A DNA stretch of 64,000 nt from positions 62,001 to 126,000 of the forward strand of contig CAJTDK010000002.1 of NCBI GenBank assembly GCA_910575105.1, in the 5' to 3' direction. Each line of letters opens with the position of its first letter. Position 1 is the first letter of the stretch. The notes beneath the pieces were generated by a model. It was not told the origin of the DNA, made no database searches, and saw only the letters and a program-made list of their open reading frames with translations. A program made the translations under genes and the position numbers. The stretch comes from Lachnospiraceae bacterium. GTDB lineage: Bacteria > Bacillota > Clostridia > Lachnospirales > Lachnospiraceae. Below are positions 16,505-26,122 of this stretch, one piece after another.

Positions 16505-16933
16505 ATGGCGTACAACAAAGCCAGAGAAGAAAGAAAATGGCGGATATGGAAAGAAGCCGAGGAAAAGCAGCTTAGGAGCTTGGGTGTCAGCGAGGGCGAT
16601 ATTGAAAAGCTCCGTGTCCATGATTGGGCGATATTCAATTCCGACAGACGGTACTATGAGAAATTGCAGGATGCGGGTACATATCTTGAGGAAGTGGCAG
16701 AGGACACGGCACAGCCCGAAGTAAAAACGATTGAGGAATTTTTGGACAGCATTGAAAATGCAGTGCTGTACCAAGAGCTGCATCAGTTGGATAAGCTCAC
16801 GCTCCAAGCGTTGCTGATGAGGACGCAGGGCTTTTCAGTCACTGAAATTTCAGTGGAATTAAGTTTAAACAAGGAAGTCATTTACAAGCGTTTGAACAGG
16901 TTTAAGAAAAAAATTAAAAAACTTTTGGGATAG
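16505..16933 (+). CDS. Sigma-70 region 4-like protein of the ICE
   Basis: A 142-residue protein whose C-terminal half (about 85-142, LDKLTLQALLMRTQGFSVTEISVELSLNKEVIYKRL, seen as two blocks) resembles the sigma region 4 helix-turn-helix. Such small sigma-like regulators sit upstream of the recombination genes in Tn1549-type elements. ATG preceded by GGAGGT. A 7-bp inverted repeat CAATCTG/CAGATTG just before the start could be an operator. Confidence 0.8.
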   Translation: MAYNKAREERKWRIWKEAEEKQLRSLGVSEGDIEKLRVHDWAIFNSDRRYYEKLQDAGTYLEEVAEDTAQPEVKTIEEFLDSIENAVLYQELHQLDKLTLQALLMRTQGFSVTEISVELSLNKEVIYKRLNRFKKKIKKLLG

Positions 16934-17513
16934 TGTCCAAAATCGCACTCTCCCATCGGCTACTGGGTGAGAGGGCAAAAACCTCTTGCCCAGTTTTCTT
17001 TTATATCGAAACGGGACGGCTCTTTGACAACCGAATACCCATTCACCAAATACATTCTCTTTGTGGCTGTAATAAGCGTAAGCGTGTGCAGCGGTACGCC
17101 ATGACCCGCCGAAAGACGGCAAGCGGAAAATACCGACTGGAAATATCGGGCAGCTCCCGATTTCGCCAAAACCCACAAAGAGGACAATGATACTCCCGTC
17201 CAGCCACAGTCCGAGCGGTAACCAGTCCGCCGCAGGCAATGGGGGCGGCTCTGTCAGACCGACAGTTGGGGTGCAATTCCCGTGGCGTCAGTTCGCTGCT
17301 GACCGTTTGGTGACTTCCCTTGCGTTATCACGCATCAGCATTTTCGGGGTGTCGGGGACAAATAGAAAATGCCTTTTATCATAAAGCCAGATGCAGGGCG
17401 GTCAATGGAACAGGGCTTGTTTTATGCTTTTCCGACCTTAAATGCTTCCTTGCGTCTGTCTGTTACATAGGCAGGATATTCCTGCCTAAATCCAGATGGA
17501 GGTTATAAAGAAT
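16934..17513. other. 580-base stretch without a gene, many hairpins
   Basis: No reading frame here has a convincing start and family match. The stretch is GC-rich and full of short perfect stems: CTCTCCCA/TGGGTGAGAG near 16954-16978 (one bulge), ATCGGG/CCCGAT (17145-17161), CTGTC/GACAG (17251-17265), GTCAG/CTGAC (17287-17303), and AGGCAGGA/TCCTGCCT just before the MazF gene. A structured RNA or a long leader for the MazF gene is possible. Confidence 0.5.
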
Positions 17514-17897
17514 ATGGAAAGAACAATCAGGCGTGGCGACATCTACTACGCAGAGCTTAATCCCGTTATCGGCTCAGAACAGGGCGGCACACGACCCGTA
17601 CTTATCATTTCCAATAATATAGGAAACAGGCACAGCCCGACGGTCATTATCGCAGCCATTACGAGCCGAGTGCAGACAAAAGCGAAACTGCCGACACATA
17701 CCGCCGTGAAAGATTACAAAGGGCTTGATAAGGACTCCATTATCCTGCTTGAGCAGATAAGGACGATTGACAAACAGCGGTTAAAACAGCATATGGGGAC
17801 AATGCCCACGGACATAATGGCAAGGGTTGACAAGGCTCTTGCCATTAGCTTATCCATGAAGCAGCAGAAAGCGGGGTGTGGCGATGGAGCAGAATAG
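17514..17897 (+). CDS. MazF/PemK-type endoribonuclease toxin
   Basis: A 127-residue PemK/MazF-fold protein, typical length for the family. Signature parts are [29 protein letters not shown] at the N-terminus (in two blocks) and [15 protein letters not shown]. Toxins of this family cut mRNA. The ATG at 17514 is chosen because GGAGG lies 11 bases ahead. No MazE-like antitoxin precedes it; the next gene overlaps its end and is a SHOCT-like small protein. It may instead serve element maintenance or regulation. Confidence 0.85.
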   Translation: MERTIRRGDIYYAELNPVIGSEQGGTRPVLIISNNIGNRHSPTVIIAAITSRVQTKAKLPTHTAVKDYKGLDKDSIILLEQIRTIDKQRLKQHMGTMPTDIMARVDKALAISLSMKQQKAGCGDGAE

Positions 17898-18042
17898 GGA
17901 GCAGGATTTTGTACATTACAGCATCCAATTCGCATGTTTGCAGAAGCTGAAAAAAAGAAGTTTAATTACGGTAGATGAATACGAAGCCATAAAGAAGCGG
18001 CTTATGAGAGATTACAATGTCGTTACGAACCTTGCGGCTTGA
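17884..18042 (+). CDS. Small SHOCT-like protein
   Basis: A 52-residue protein, [20 protein letters not shown] at the start, with a SHOCT-like tail [19 protein letters not shown]. It overlaps the MazF gene by 14 bases in another frame, which suggests coupling. It also sits directly before the serine recombinase. It might be the partner of the toxin or an accessory of the recombinase; neither is shown. Confidence 0.6.
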   Translation: MEQNREQDFVHYSIQFACLQKLKKRSLITVDEYEAIKKRLMRDYNVVTNLAA

Positions 18043-18075
18043 CATTCATCAATAAATATTTTGGAGGTAAATCAT

Positions 18076-19878
18076 ATGAGCGATGTGCAGGTAATCAAAG
18101 CAAACCGTAGTGAAAACCGTATCCGTGGCAGAAAGGTCGAAGTGTTAAGGGTAGCCGCCTATTGCCGTGTCAGCACGGACAGTGAAGACCAGCTCAACAG
18201 CTATAAGTCACAGGTCACATATTACACGGATTTGATTAAGAAGAAACACGAATGGACACTGGCGGACATATACGCTGACGAAGCCATAACAGGCACGCAG
18301 GTAGCGAAGCGTGAGGATTTCCAGAGAATGATTAACGACTGTATGAATGGGGATATTGATATGGTGATTACAAAATCCATTTCAAGATTTGCCAGAAACA
18401 CACTGGACACTCTGAAATATGTCCGTATGCTGAAAGAGAAAGGCATTGCCGTTTTCTTTGAAGATGAAAATATCAATACCTTAACAATGGACGGCGAGCT
18501 GCTGTTGGTGGTACTCAGCTCCGTCGCACAGCAGGAAGTGGAGAATATATCTTCCAATGTCAAAAAGGGATTGAAAATGAAGATGCAGAGGGGCGAGCTT
18601 GTAGGGTTTCAAGGCTGTCTGGGATATGACTACCATAAGGATACAAAAAGCATATCCGTAAATGAAAAGGAAGCTGAAATTGTACGGTATATTTTCAATC
18701 GGTATATTGAGGGCGCAGGCTGCACGGTCATCGGGAACGAACTGGAAAACTTGGGATACAAGACAAAGTACGGCAGTTCAAAATGGGTACAGTCCACAGT
18801 CATCGGAATTATCAAAAATGAGAAATACAAAGGCGACCTGCTTTTAGGAAAGACATTCACGGTTGACCCGATTTCAAAAAGACGGTTGGAAAACTTCGGG
18901 GAAGAAGATAAGTTTTATATCCGTGACCATCACGAACCGATAATCAGCGAGGAAATTTTTGAGGAAGCGCAGAAGATACTGGCGAAGCGGAACACAAACC
19001 GCAACGTGCATCAAGAGGGGCAGAAAAGAAACAAGTTCAGCAGGAAATATGCGTTTAGCTGCATGATAAAATGCGGATTTTGCGGCGGCACTCTGACACG
19101 GAGGAACTGGCACAGCAGCTCCGCATACACTAAGACAATCTGGCAGTGCGTCACTGCTACGAAGAACGGGAAAAGACATTGCCCACACTGTAAGGGAATC
19201 CCCGAAGAAGTGATTGAAAAAGCCTTTGTAAAGAGCTACCAGCTTTTATGCACAGACCAGCAGGAGATTGTTGATGAGTTCCTGCAAAAAGTTGAGGGAA
19301 TCCTTAATGACGACACTTCTCTGAAGCGTCTGCCTAAGATTGAAAAGGAAATGGCTGACCTGCACAGGCGTAAGGAGAAGCTGCTTGATTTAAGGCTTGA
19401 TAATAATATCGACAGGGACATTTACGAAAAGAAGAACCAAGAGCTGTCCGAGCAGTTAAAGAAGCTCCAAGAGGAACAGGAGCGGTTGATGGAATTGAGC
19501 AGGAATCAGGATAATACCAGAACACGGTTAAGGGAGTTCAGAAAAGTGTTAGGTTCTGGGGAGATACTGGAGAGTTTCGACAGGGTGGTTTTTGAAAGCG
19601 TGGTTGAAAAAATAGTCATCGGAGGTTATAATAATGAGGGAGTGGAGGAGCCTTTGAAGATAACCTTTGAGTATAAAACTGGTATCCACTCTAATTTTAA
19701 TGGAAAGGATTTTAAGCCAAAGCGTAAAAACGCTGCGGCTGTACATAATGACGCAGAATTGTGTTCCTATACGAGTGACGAGGCTGAAAAATTGTGTTTA
19801 CATAGTAGTTCCGACACATGTGGAGACGGTGGTCTTGATGTCACGAAAGGTCGAGTAAAGACACATAAAAAGGCTTGA
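18076..19878 (+). CDS. Large serine recombinase (ICE integrase)
   Basis: Large serine recombinase of 600 residues for integration and excision of the ICE. The catalytic Ser lies in [14 protein letters not shown] (about residue 29). The resolvase domain runs to about 150, followed by the recombinase domain (about 170-290), a zinc ribbon with CGFCGG, and a coiled coil (about 415-480, rich in Glu and Lys). ATG at 18076 after TTGGAGG. The last 25 residues overlap, in another frame, a stretch encoding THVETVVLMSRKVE, an RlmD-like box, so the gene runs into the attachment site. Confidence 0.92.
   Translation: MSDVQVIKANRSENRIRGRKVEVLRVAAYCRVSTDSEDQLNSYKSQVTYYTDLIKKKHEWTLADIYADEAITGTQVAKREDFQRMINDCMNGDIDMVITKSISRFARNTLDTLKYVRMLKEKGIAVFFEDENINTLTMDGELLLVVLSSVAQQEVENISSNVKKGLKMKMQRGELVGFQGCLGYDYHKDTKSISVNEKEAEIVRYIFNRYIEGAGCTVIGNELENLGYKTKYGSSKWVQSTVIGIIKNEKYKGDLLLGKTFTVDPISKRRLENFGEEDKFYIRDHHEPIISEEIFEEAQKILAKRNTNRNVHQEGQKRNKFSRKYAFSCMIKCGFCGGTLTRRNWHSSSAYTKTIWQCVTATKNGKRHCPHCKGIPEEVIEKAFVKSYQLLCTDQQEIVDEFLQKVEGILNDDTSLKRLPKIEKEMADLHRRKEKLLDLRLDNNIDRDIYEKKNQELSEQLKKLQEEQERLMELSRNQDNTRTRLREFRKVLGSGEILESFDRVVFESVVEKIVIGGYNNEGVEEPLKITFEYKTGIHSNFNGKDFKPKRKNAAAVHNDAELCSYTSDEAEKLCLHSSSDTCGDGGLDVTKGRVKTHKKA
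19812..19858 (+). other. RlmD-like box, candidate attachment site of the ICE
   Basis: In the frame not used by the recombinase, this stretch encodes THVETVVLMSRKVE and then stops. HVETVVLLSR is a hallmark of RlmD/RumA, a known type of target for serine-recombinase ICEs. The DNA core CATGTGGAGACGGTGGTCTT resembles 40487-40510 (CATGTTGAGACGTGCGTCCT). The crossover point cannot be fixed by eye. Confidence 0.55.
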
Positions 19879-19882
19879 AATC

Positions 19883-19939
19883 AAGGGATTCCGAGAATGT
19901 TGCCCTGAAATCGGACGATGTCCGGGAATCCCTTTTTTG
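19883..19939 (+). terminator. Terminator of the serine recombinase
   Basis: AAGGGATTCC (19883-19892) and GGAATCCCTT (19925-19934) pair perfectly over 10 bp, followed by TTTT. It starts 5 bases after the recombinase stop. Confidence 0.75.
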
Positions 19940-19944
19940 TTGCT

Positions 19945-20043
19945 TTGACAATAGATCTATAGTCTGAAAAATCGGAGTGCGTAACAAGGGAACTACTGTT
20001 TTTGAGGATTTCGGAGGGTGTGTAACAAGGGAACTATTGTCAA
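19945..20043. repeat. 99-base segment bounded by TTGACAATAG inverted repeats
   Basis: TTGACAATAG (19945-19954) is perfectly inverted as CTATTGTCAA (20034-20043). Inside, GTAACAAGGGAACTA(C/T)TGT occurs twice (19981 and 20022), 41 bases apart. The segment separates the ICE end from the restriction operon and may hold recombinase or regulator sites. Confidence 0.5.
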
Positions 20044-20084
20044 TGTATTTGAGATTCAATCGACTTGACGAATCGTGTTTTTAC

Positions 20085-20113
20085 TTGTAAATACATGAGA
20101 TTTCTGCTATACT
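20085..20113 (+). promoter_or_regulatory. Candidate sigma-A promoter of the hsd operon
   Basis: TTGTAA (20085-20090) and TATACT (20108-20113) are separated by exactly 17 bases and lie 42 bases before the hsdR start. Confidence 0.55.
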
Positions 20114-20154
20114 GTAAGCACCCATTTCACAGCATAGATAGGAGGGATGAAAAC

Positions 20155-23082
20155 ATGTCTCATATTTCTGAGTACGACGTAGAAACCAAGTTTATGAATC
20201 GCTTGGAATCCATAGGTTACAGTTACGCAGATCTTAAAAATTATGACGATGTAATCGCTAATTTCCGAGACAAACTTGCGGAGTTTAATGCTCCGAAGCT
20301 GAAGGAAGCAAAGGGTGAAGCAACTTTCTCCGATGCCGAATTCAATCGTGTATTGATTCATTTGGATAATCATTCGGTATATGAATCCGCACAGCTTCTC
20401 CGTGACAAGTACGTTCTGTCACTGGATAACGGAAAGACTGTATATCTTGATTTCTTTTCGTTTGATACAGACAGAAATATATATCAGGTCGCGCATCAGA
20501 TTACGATGGATCCCGCGCACAAAGATGATGTTTCTTATAAAAACCGCTACGATGTAACGGTACTGATCAACGGACTGCCGCTTGTGCAGATAGAGTTAAA
20601 ACGTCCTGGCGTTGAAATAAACGAAGCAATCAATCAAATCAACAGGTATAGAAAGTTTTCCTTCAAGGGGGTGTTCCGTTATCTGCAGCTTTTTGTCGTT
20701 TCCAATTCCGTGCAGACCAAGTATTTCAGCAATGAGGATGAAATGGAAAACGGTATGTACAATCCCATCCTGAAGAGTTTGGTTTTCTTCTGGACAGATG
20801 AGAAGAATAAAAGAATAAACACATTGGAAGAATTCACTTCAGAGTTCTTTAGGAAGTCTGCTATAACGGAGATGATCGACAAGTTCATGGTCATCAAGTC
20901 TGCAGAGCCGGTTCTTATGGTTATGAGACCATATCAAATTTTTGCCGTTAAGGCTGCAAGAAAGAGAATTCTGGAAGCAAATCAGAACGGATATGTGTTC
21001 GCTTGTACTGGTTCCGGGAAAACTCTCACTTCCTTTAAGCTGGCACAGCTCCTCAGGGATGAGGCGCGTATCGATAAGGTTGTCTTTCTGATCGACCGCA
21101 AGGATCTGGATGACCAGACGGTGGATGAATATAATTCCTTTGAGAAGGATTGCGTTGATAATTCAGATAGTACGCATGTCCTTGTGAAGCAGCTACAGGA
21201 TTCCAATCGGAAGCTGATTGTTACTACCATTCAGAAGATGGCAAACGCAGTGAAGTCCAAGCGATATGAAAAGCTGATGGATGCTTATCACAATAAGAAG
21301 GTCGTTTTTATCATAGACGAATGCCATCGCAGCCAGTTTGGCAAGATGCACGGCGACATTGAAAGACATTTTGCTAATGCAAATTATATTGGTTTTACCG
21401 GTACTCCGATTTTTGAGGCAAATAAAGGCGCGGACGGTAGAACAACGGCTGACATTTTCAATGCAGGTCTTTTGCCTAACGGCGAAAAAAGAGATTCCTG
21501 CCTGCATCGCTACATGATAAAGGACGCTATTGCTGACGGAAACGTTCTTCGTTTTTCTGTTGAGTACCAGCGCACTCTTTTTGCTCATAATATTGCTATG
21601 AAGGGAATTGATCCGGAGCAGCTGGATGATCCGGAATATTGTAAGCGTCATAACATAGATATCGATGGGCTGTACCATGATGAAGAGCGTATACATAAAA
21701 TTGCGGAGCATATTTTTGAGCATCATGAGCGGCATATCCATCCCCAGGGCAAGGATATCTATACGGCGTTGTTTGCCGTTGATTCGATTAAGACGCTGGG
21801 TCAATATTATGATGCTTTTAAGGAATTGAATGCCGCCTGTAATGAGGATAACCAATATAAGGTCGCTGCTATCTTCAGCTATGGAGCAAATGAAGATATG
21901 GACGGTAAGGGAGATGAACATTCAGCTGAGCTTCTTTCTCGTATCATGGATGATTATAATCAGACCTTTGGTACTTCATATTCTATTGAGACCTTTGACG
22001 CGTATCGGAAGGATATTACGAAGCGTATGAAGCAGAAGGATCTTCCGCAGGTAGATATCCTTCTTGTAGTAAATATGATGTTGACCGGCTTTGACGCAAA
22101 GCCATTGAACACGCTTTATCTGGATAAAAATCTTGTGTGGCATACGCTGGTACAGGCTTACAGCAGAACTAACCGTGTTGATAAGGTTACAAAGCAGTTC
22201 GGGCAGATTGTCACATATAGAAATATAAAACAGTGGCAGGATGATGCTCTGAGGCTATTCTCCGGAGACGGAGATCCAAATGAGTATCTTCTGGAAAACT
22301 ATGAATATTATGTTCAGAAGTGGATTAACCAAGAACCAGTGCTTAGGAAGGTTGTGCCGAGTGTTGACGATGCTGGGCAGCTTACCAATGAAGATGAAAT
22401 CCGTATATTCATTATTGCATTCCGCACAATGGTAGGAACGCTTGCAACGTTAAAGACCTTCTCAAAATTTGACTGGGCTGATCTGGCGGTGGTAATGGGT
22501 GAGGATGAATACGAAGGTTATAAGTCCTGGTATCTGTATTACAAGGATCAGACAAGCAATCCCAATCCAAAGGTTCCAGTTCCGGTAGATATTGATTTTG
22601 ATGTAGATCTTGTCCGTACAGACCGCATAAATGTTGTTTATATCTTAAACCTTCTGAAATCTGTCAATAAGGCGGGCAAGTCTCCGGAGGAAAGGGAAGC
22701 AGATCTTGATCTGATATTACGTGAGATTGAGCGTTCTGATAATGAATCTCTCCGGGCAAAGAAGGATATTATGGCGGAATTCGTTCGTACACGGTTCTAT
22801 GATCTTTCTGATGATGCGGATATCATGGCAGAGTTCGAAGAGTTTATCAGAGAACATGAAAAGGCAGAGACGGAGTCTTTTGCATATGAGCACGGCATTG
22901 ATTACGTTGTGGTACATGACATCATGGTTGAATACATCTTTAACGGAAGCATCTCAGACGAATCTATCCGAAAGCGGCTTATGGCGTACCATCTTGGGCT
23001 TCTTAAAATTACAAAACTAACGAATGAGATCAAGGACTTTGTAAGCACAACCTATATGAAATATAAAGCGGAGGGTGAATAA
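20155..23082 (+). CDS. hsdR: Type I restriction enzyme, HsdR subunit
   Basis: Restriction/translocation subunit of 975 residues. The N-terminal nuclease region has the PD-(D/E)XK core IELKRPG (about residue 146). Walker A is TGSGKTL (about 283) and the DEAD-like box IIDECHRSQFG (about 387). SF2 helicase motif VI is YSRTNRV. ATG at 20155 with GGAGGG 8 bases ahead. It is the first gene of hsdR-hsdM-hsdS, an order with full-length genes and no breaks, so the system is probably active. Overlap with hsdM is absent but the gap is one base. Confidence 0.94.
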   Translation: MSHISEYDVETKFMNRLESIGYSYADLKNYDDVIANFRDKLAEFNAPKLKEAKGEATFSDAEFNRVLIHLDNHSVYESAQLLRDKYVLSLDNGKTVYLDFFSFDTDRNIYQVAHQITMDPAHKDDVSYKNRYDVTVLINGLPLVQIELKRPGVEINEAINQINRYRKFSFKGVFRYLQLFVVSNSVQTKYFSNEDEMENGMYNPILKSLVFFWTDEKNKRINTLEEFTSEFFRKSAITEMIDKFMVIKSAEPVLMVMRPYQIFAVKAARKRILEANQNGYVFACTGSGKTLTSFKLAQLLRDEARIDKVVFLIDRKDLDDQTVDEYNSFEKDCVDNSDSTHVLVKQLQDSNRKLIVTTIQKMANAVKSKRYEKLMDAYHNKKVVFIIDECHRSQFGKMHGDIERHFANANYIGFTGTPIFEANKGADGRTTADIFNAGLLPNGEKRDSCLHRYMIKDAIADGNVLRFSVEYQRTLFAHNIAMKGIDPEQLDDPEYCKRHNIDIDGLYHDEERIHKIAEHIFEHHERHIHPQGKDIYTALFAVDSIKTLGQYYDAFKELNAACNEDNQYKVAAIFSYGANEDMDGKGDEHSAELLSRIMDDYNQTFGTSYSIETFDAYRKDITKRMKQKDLPQVDILLVVNMMLTGFDAKPLNTLYLDKNLVWHTLVQAYSRTNRVDKVTKQFGQIVTYRNIKQWQDDALRLFSGDGDPNEYLLENYEYYVQKWINQEPVLRKVVPSVDDAGQLTNEDEIRIFIIAFRTMVGTLATLKTFSKFDWADLAVVMGEDEYEGYKSWYLYYKDQTSNPNPKVPVPVDIDFDVDLVRTDRINVVYILNLLKSVNKAGKSPEEREADLDLILREIERSDNESLRAKKDIMAEFVRTRFYDLSDDADIMAEFEEFIREHEKAETESFAYEHGIDYVVVHDIMVEYIFNGSISDESIRKRLMAYHLGLLKITKLTNEIKDFVSTTYMKYKAEGE

Positions 23083-23083
23083 A

Positions 23084-24664
23084 ATGGCGATTGATACTAA
23101 TAAACTTCAGCAGCAGGCGGCAGATCTTTCTTCTCAGCTCTGGGCAATAGCGAATGATCTGAGAGGCGGAATGGATGCCAACGAATTCAGAAATTATATT
23201 TTAGGAACAATATTCTACCGGTATCTCTCTGAAAGAACGGAAATGTATATGCAGGAGATCCTGGAGGAAGATAAGCTTACCTATGAGCAGGCTTTTGCAG
23301 ATGCTGATTTTAAGCCTATCGTAGAACAGTGGTCTATAGAGCATCTTGGGTATATCATCCGTCCGAAGAATCTGTTCCGTGAGTTGAACCGTAAGATCAT
23401 TAAGCCGAATGGTGATGCGGACAAATTCTCTGTGGAAGATTATGAAAGAGCTGTAAATGAACTGACCGGTTCTACCCTCGGCCATAAGTCAGAGAAGGCT
23501 TTTGAAGGTCTGTTCAACGACATGCGGCTTCAGGATACCCGCCTTGGTGACACAGTATCCGAAAGGACAGACAAAATCGGTAAGGTTATCGCTAAGATTG
23601 GCGAGATAGATATGAATCTGCAGGATCAGCAGTTCGATGTACTGGGCACGGCATATATGATTCTGATCGGGCTTTTCCAGTCCGGTGCTGGCAAGAAAGG
23701 CGGTGAATTCTTTACCCCGACCGGGCCATCTAAACTTTGCGCTACGTTAGCTACATTGGGACTTGATGAAGCGAAGACCGTCGGAGACTGTACTTGTGGT
23801 TCTGGTTCTATGCTTCTGGAAACCCAAAAACATCTGTCAAAGCAGAAAGTCGGTCATTTCTATGGACAGGAAAATAATCCAACGACGTACAACCTTGCCA
23901 GAATGAATATGTTGATGCATGGGGTGGACTATCAGAACTTTGATATCTACAAGGGAGATACTCTGACCAATGATATGTATGGTGATGATCTGAAGCTTAC
24001 TGTGCAGGTATGCAATCCGCCGTATTCATTGAAGTGGAGTTCTGATAGCAAGTATCTTGATGATCCTAGGTATTCGGGAGTTGGGAAGCTTGCGCCAAAG
24101 AGCCATGCCGACTTTGCTTTTCTTCAGCATATGGTATATCACATGGATGAGACAGATGGTCGTATTGCAGTGCTGCTCCCACATGGAGTTCTTTTCCGTG
24201 CAGGTGCTGAAGAGGAAATACGCAAATATCTTATTAAAGATTTGAACAGGCTTGATGCGGTGATAGGATTACCTGCCAATCTTTTTCATGGGACGCCAAT
24301 ACCTGTCGTCGTTTTAGTCCTTAAAAGCAGGCGAAACGGTAATGCAGACAACATATTATTTATTGATGCAAGCGATGAATTTGAAACAGGAACAAATCAG
24401 AATGAACTTACAGATCAAAATATAAAGAAGATCGTGGATGCTTATTCTGAAAGGAAGGATATAGATAGATTTGCTCATGTTGCTAAAATCGAGGAGATTG
24501 TAGAAAACGGATACAATCTAAATATTCCGAAGTATGTAGATACATCTGAAATTGAAGAGGCTATAAACATAGAAGCTGTTAAAGTAGAATTAGCAGCAGT
24601 TGCAGAAGAAAAAAGGAACGCAATTGATAAAGTGAACAGCACGATGAAAATGCTGGGATTGTGA
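23084..24664 (+). CDS. hsdM: Type I modification methyltransferase, HsdM
   Basis: N6-adenine methyltransferase of 526 residues. The HsdM N-terminal helical domain covers about 1-150. SAM motif I is DCTCGSGSML (about 235) and the catalytic motif is NPPY (about 311). Start at ATG 23084 with GGAGGG ahead, overlapping nothing. With HsdS it methylates the host sites, and with HsdR it restricts foreign DNA. Confidence 0.94.
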   Translation: MAIDTNKLQQQAADLSSQLWAIANDLRGGMDANEFRNYILGTIFYRYLSERTEMYMQEILEEDKLTYEQAFADADFKPIVEQWSIEHLGYIIRPKNLFRELNRKIIKPNGDADKFSVEDYERAVNELTGSTLGHKSEKAFEGLFNDMRLQDTRLGDTVSERTDKIGKVIAKIGEIDMNLQDQQFDVLGTAYMILIGLFQSGAGKKGGEFFTPTGPSKLCATLATLGLDEAKTVGDCTCGSGSMLLETQKHLSKQKVGHFYGQENNPTTYNLARMNMLMHGVDYQNFDIYKGDTLTNDMYGDDLKLTVQVCNPPYSLKWSSDSKYLDDPRYSGVGKLAPKSHADFAFLQHMVYHMDETDGRIAVLLPHGVLFRAGAEEEIRKYLIKDLNRLDAVIGLPANLFHGTPIPVVVLVLKSRRNGNADNILFIDASDEFETGTNQNELTDQNIKKIVDAYSERKDIDRFAHVAKIEEIVENGYNLNIPKYVDTSEIEEAINIEAVKVELAAVAEEKRNAIDKVNSTMKMLGL

Positions 24665-24675
24665 GGAACTGCAAT

Positions 24676-25902
24676 ATGTCAGATCTAAAAATAAGATTTA
24701 AGAGAGATGATGATTCAGACTATCCTGAATGGAGGACTGTTTCTATTGGAGATATACTTGAAAGGCAGGCCGTTCCAATTAATGTGGATGGAAATGAACT
24801 TTATCGAGAGATAGGTATAAGATCCCATGGAAAAGGATTATTTCATAAAGATCCTGTAACAGGTGAAGAACTAGGAAACAAAAGCGTCTTTGAAATTATT
24901 CCTGATTGCTTGGTTTTAAATATTGTTTTCGCATGGGAAAGAGCTGTTGCAAAAACAACATCTAACGAAATAGGTATGATTGCATCACATAGATTTCCTA
25001 TGTACAAACCTAAAGAAGGTGTGCTTAATCTCGATTATATAGTCAGATATTTGATTACTGATAAGGGAAAGAGACTGCTTGAACTTGCTTCTCCGGGTGG
25101 AGCAGGTAGAAACAGGACTTTAGGGCAAAAGGAATTTGCTAACAGTAAAATATCCCTGCCGTGTTATGAAGAACAGAAAAAGATAGCTAACCTATTAGTT
25201 GAGTTGGATCGAATAATTGAGTTATGCGAACAAGAGGTGGTAAATCTTGGAAAACAAAAATCGTTTGCAATGCAAAAAATATTTTCTCAGGAAACAAGGT
25301 TTCGCAAGGCTGATGGCGGTGAATTTCCAGAATGGGAAGATCGGCCGCTCAGTTATTACTTGTCAGAGAGCAAAGAAAGAAATAAAAAAGCTGAATGCGG
25401 CAGGGGCGATGTGCTTTCTGTATCAAAGGACTTCGGCGTTGTTAATCAAATAGATTTTTTTGGTAAGTCTTTGGCGGGTGAAGATTTAACAAATTACCAT
25501 AGAGTTCATAAAGGCGATGTTGTGTATACAAAAAGTCCTTTAGGTAAACAGCCTTATGGAATTATTAAGGCTAGCGAAATGGAAGGTATAGTTTCAGTAT
25601 TATATGCTGTATATCACTGCAATAATAAAGTGTTGCCAGAATTTGTTGATCAATATTTTAGTAGGGATATAACTCTAAATAATTACCTGAAGCCGTTGGT
25701 GAATATAGGTGCAAAGCATACTATGAACGTGAACAATGCTATCGCGATTTCTGGATTGGTTAGATTCCCATCATCAATTATTGAACAAAGAGCAATCATA
25801 GATTTTCTCTCGGATTTTGATGAAACTATCGTTGCTGCAAAAAAGGAACTCGACCTTTGGCAAAAAATGAAGACAGGTCTGCTGCAACAGATGTTCGTAT
25901 AA
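24676..25902 (+). CDS. hsdS: Type I specificity subunit, HsdS
   Basis: DNA-recognition subunit of 408 residues with two target-recognition domains. The first begins near YPEWRTVSIGDIL and ends with the conserved helix YEEQKKIANLLVELDRIIE; the second begins near FPEWEDRPLSYYL and ends with IEQRAIIDFLSDFDETI. The ATG at 24676 lies 12 bases after hsdM. It is more AT-rich than hsdR/hsdM, common for exchangeable specificity genes. No second truncated hsdS is seen nearby. Confidence 0.92.
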   Translation: MSDLKIRFKRDDDSDYPEWRTVSIGDILERQAVPINVDGNELYREIGIRSHGKGLFHKDPVTGEELGNKSVFEIIPDCLVLNIVFAWERAVAKTTSNEIGMIASHRFPMYKPKEGVLNLDYIVRYLITDKGKRLLELASPGGAGRNRTLGQKEFANSKISLPCYEEQKKIANLLVELDRIIELCEQEVVNLGKQKSFAMQKIFSQETRFRKADGGEFPEWEDRPLSYYLSESKERNKKAECGRGDVLSVSKDFGVVNQIDFFGKSLAGEDLTNYHRVHKGDVVYTKSPLGKQPYGIIKASEMEGIVSVLYAVYHCNNKVLPEFVDQYFSRDITLNNYLKPLVNIGAKHTMNVNNAIAISGLVRFPSSIIEQRAIIDFLSDFDETIVAAKKELDLWQKMKTGLLQQMFV

Positions 25903-25918
25903 TAGGAGGTGGTCTTAG

Positions 25919-26101
25919 GTGTCAAGAGAAAAGAAGGATGCAAAAAACTTCGCTTGTAAGTTTGATCGTGAGATATTTGAAAAGCTTGAAGAATTCTGCG
26001 AACTTTCTGGGCAGAATAAGACTGCCGTGGTAGAACGTGCTGTGGAAAAATATATTGAAGAAAATCTTGAAATGATCAAGGAAGTGGCGAAGAAACTTTA
26101 A
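25919..26101 (+). CDS. Small ribbon-helix-helix-like protein
   Basis: A 60-residue charged protein (GTG start after AGGAGGTGG). The pattern FDREIFEKLEEFCELSGQNKTAVVERAVEKYI, seen as strand-helix-helix, resembles a CopG/ribbon-helix-helix fold. It closes the hsd operon and may regulate it. Similarity is by pattern only. Confidence 0.65.
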   Translation: MSREKKDAKNFACKFDREIFEKLEEFCELSGQNKTAVVERAVEKYIEENLEMIKEVAKKL

Positions 26102-26122
26102 ACCGAATCTTTCTAAAAGGTA

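Noticed and set aside
16258-16575. Open frame before the sigma-like gene
   Set aside because: It spans a terminator hairpin and lacks a ribosome site and family likeness.
17251-17303. tRNA-like hairpin series
   Set aside because: Stems resemble arms by chance but no acceptor stem, T loop or anticodon layout could be completed.
17187-17384. Open frame of 65 codons in the hairpin-rich gap
   Set aside because: No ribosome site and composition like its hairpins; treated as non-coding.
21193-21921. 242-codon minus-strand frame inside hsdR
   Set aside because: Antisense shadow of a strongly supported gene.
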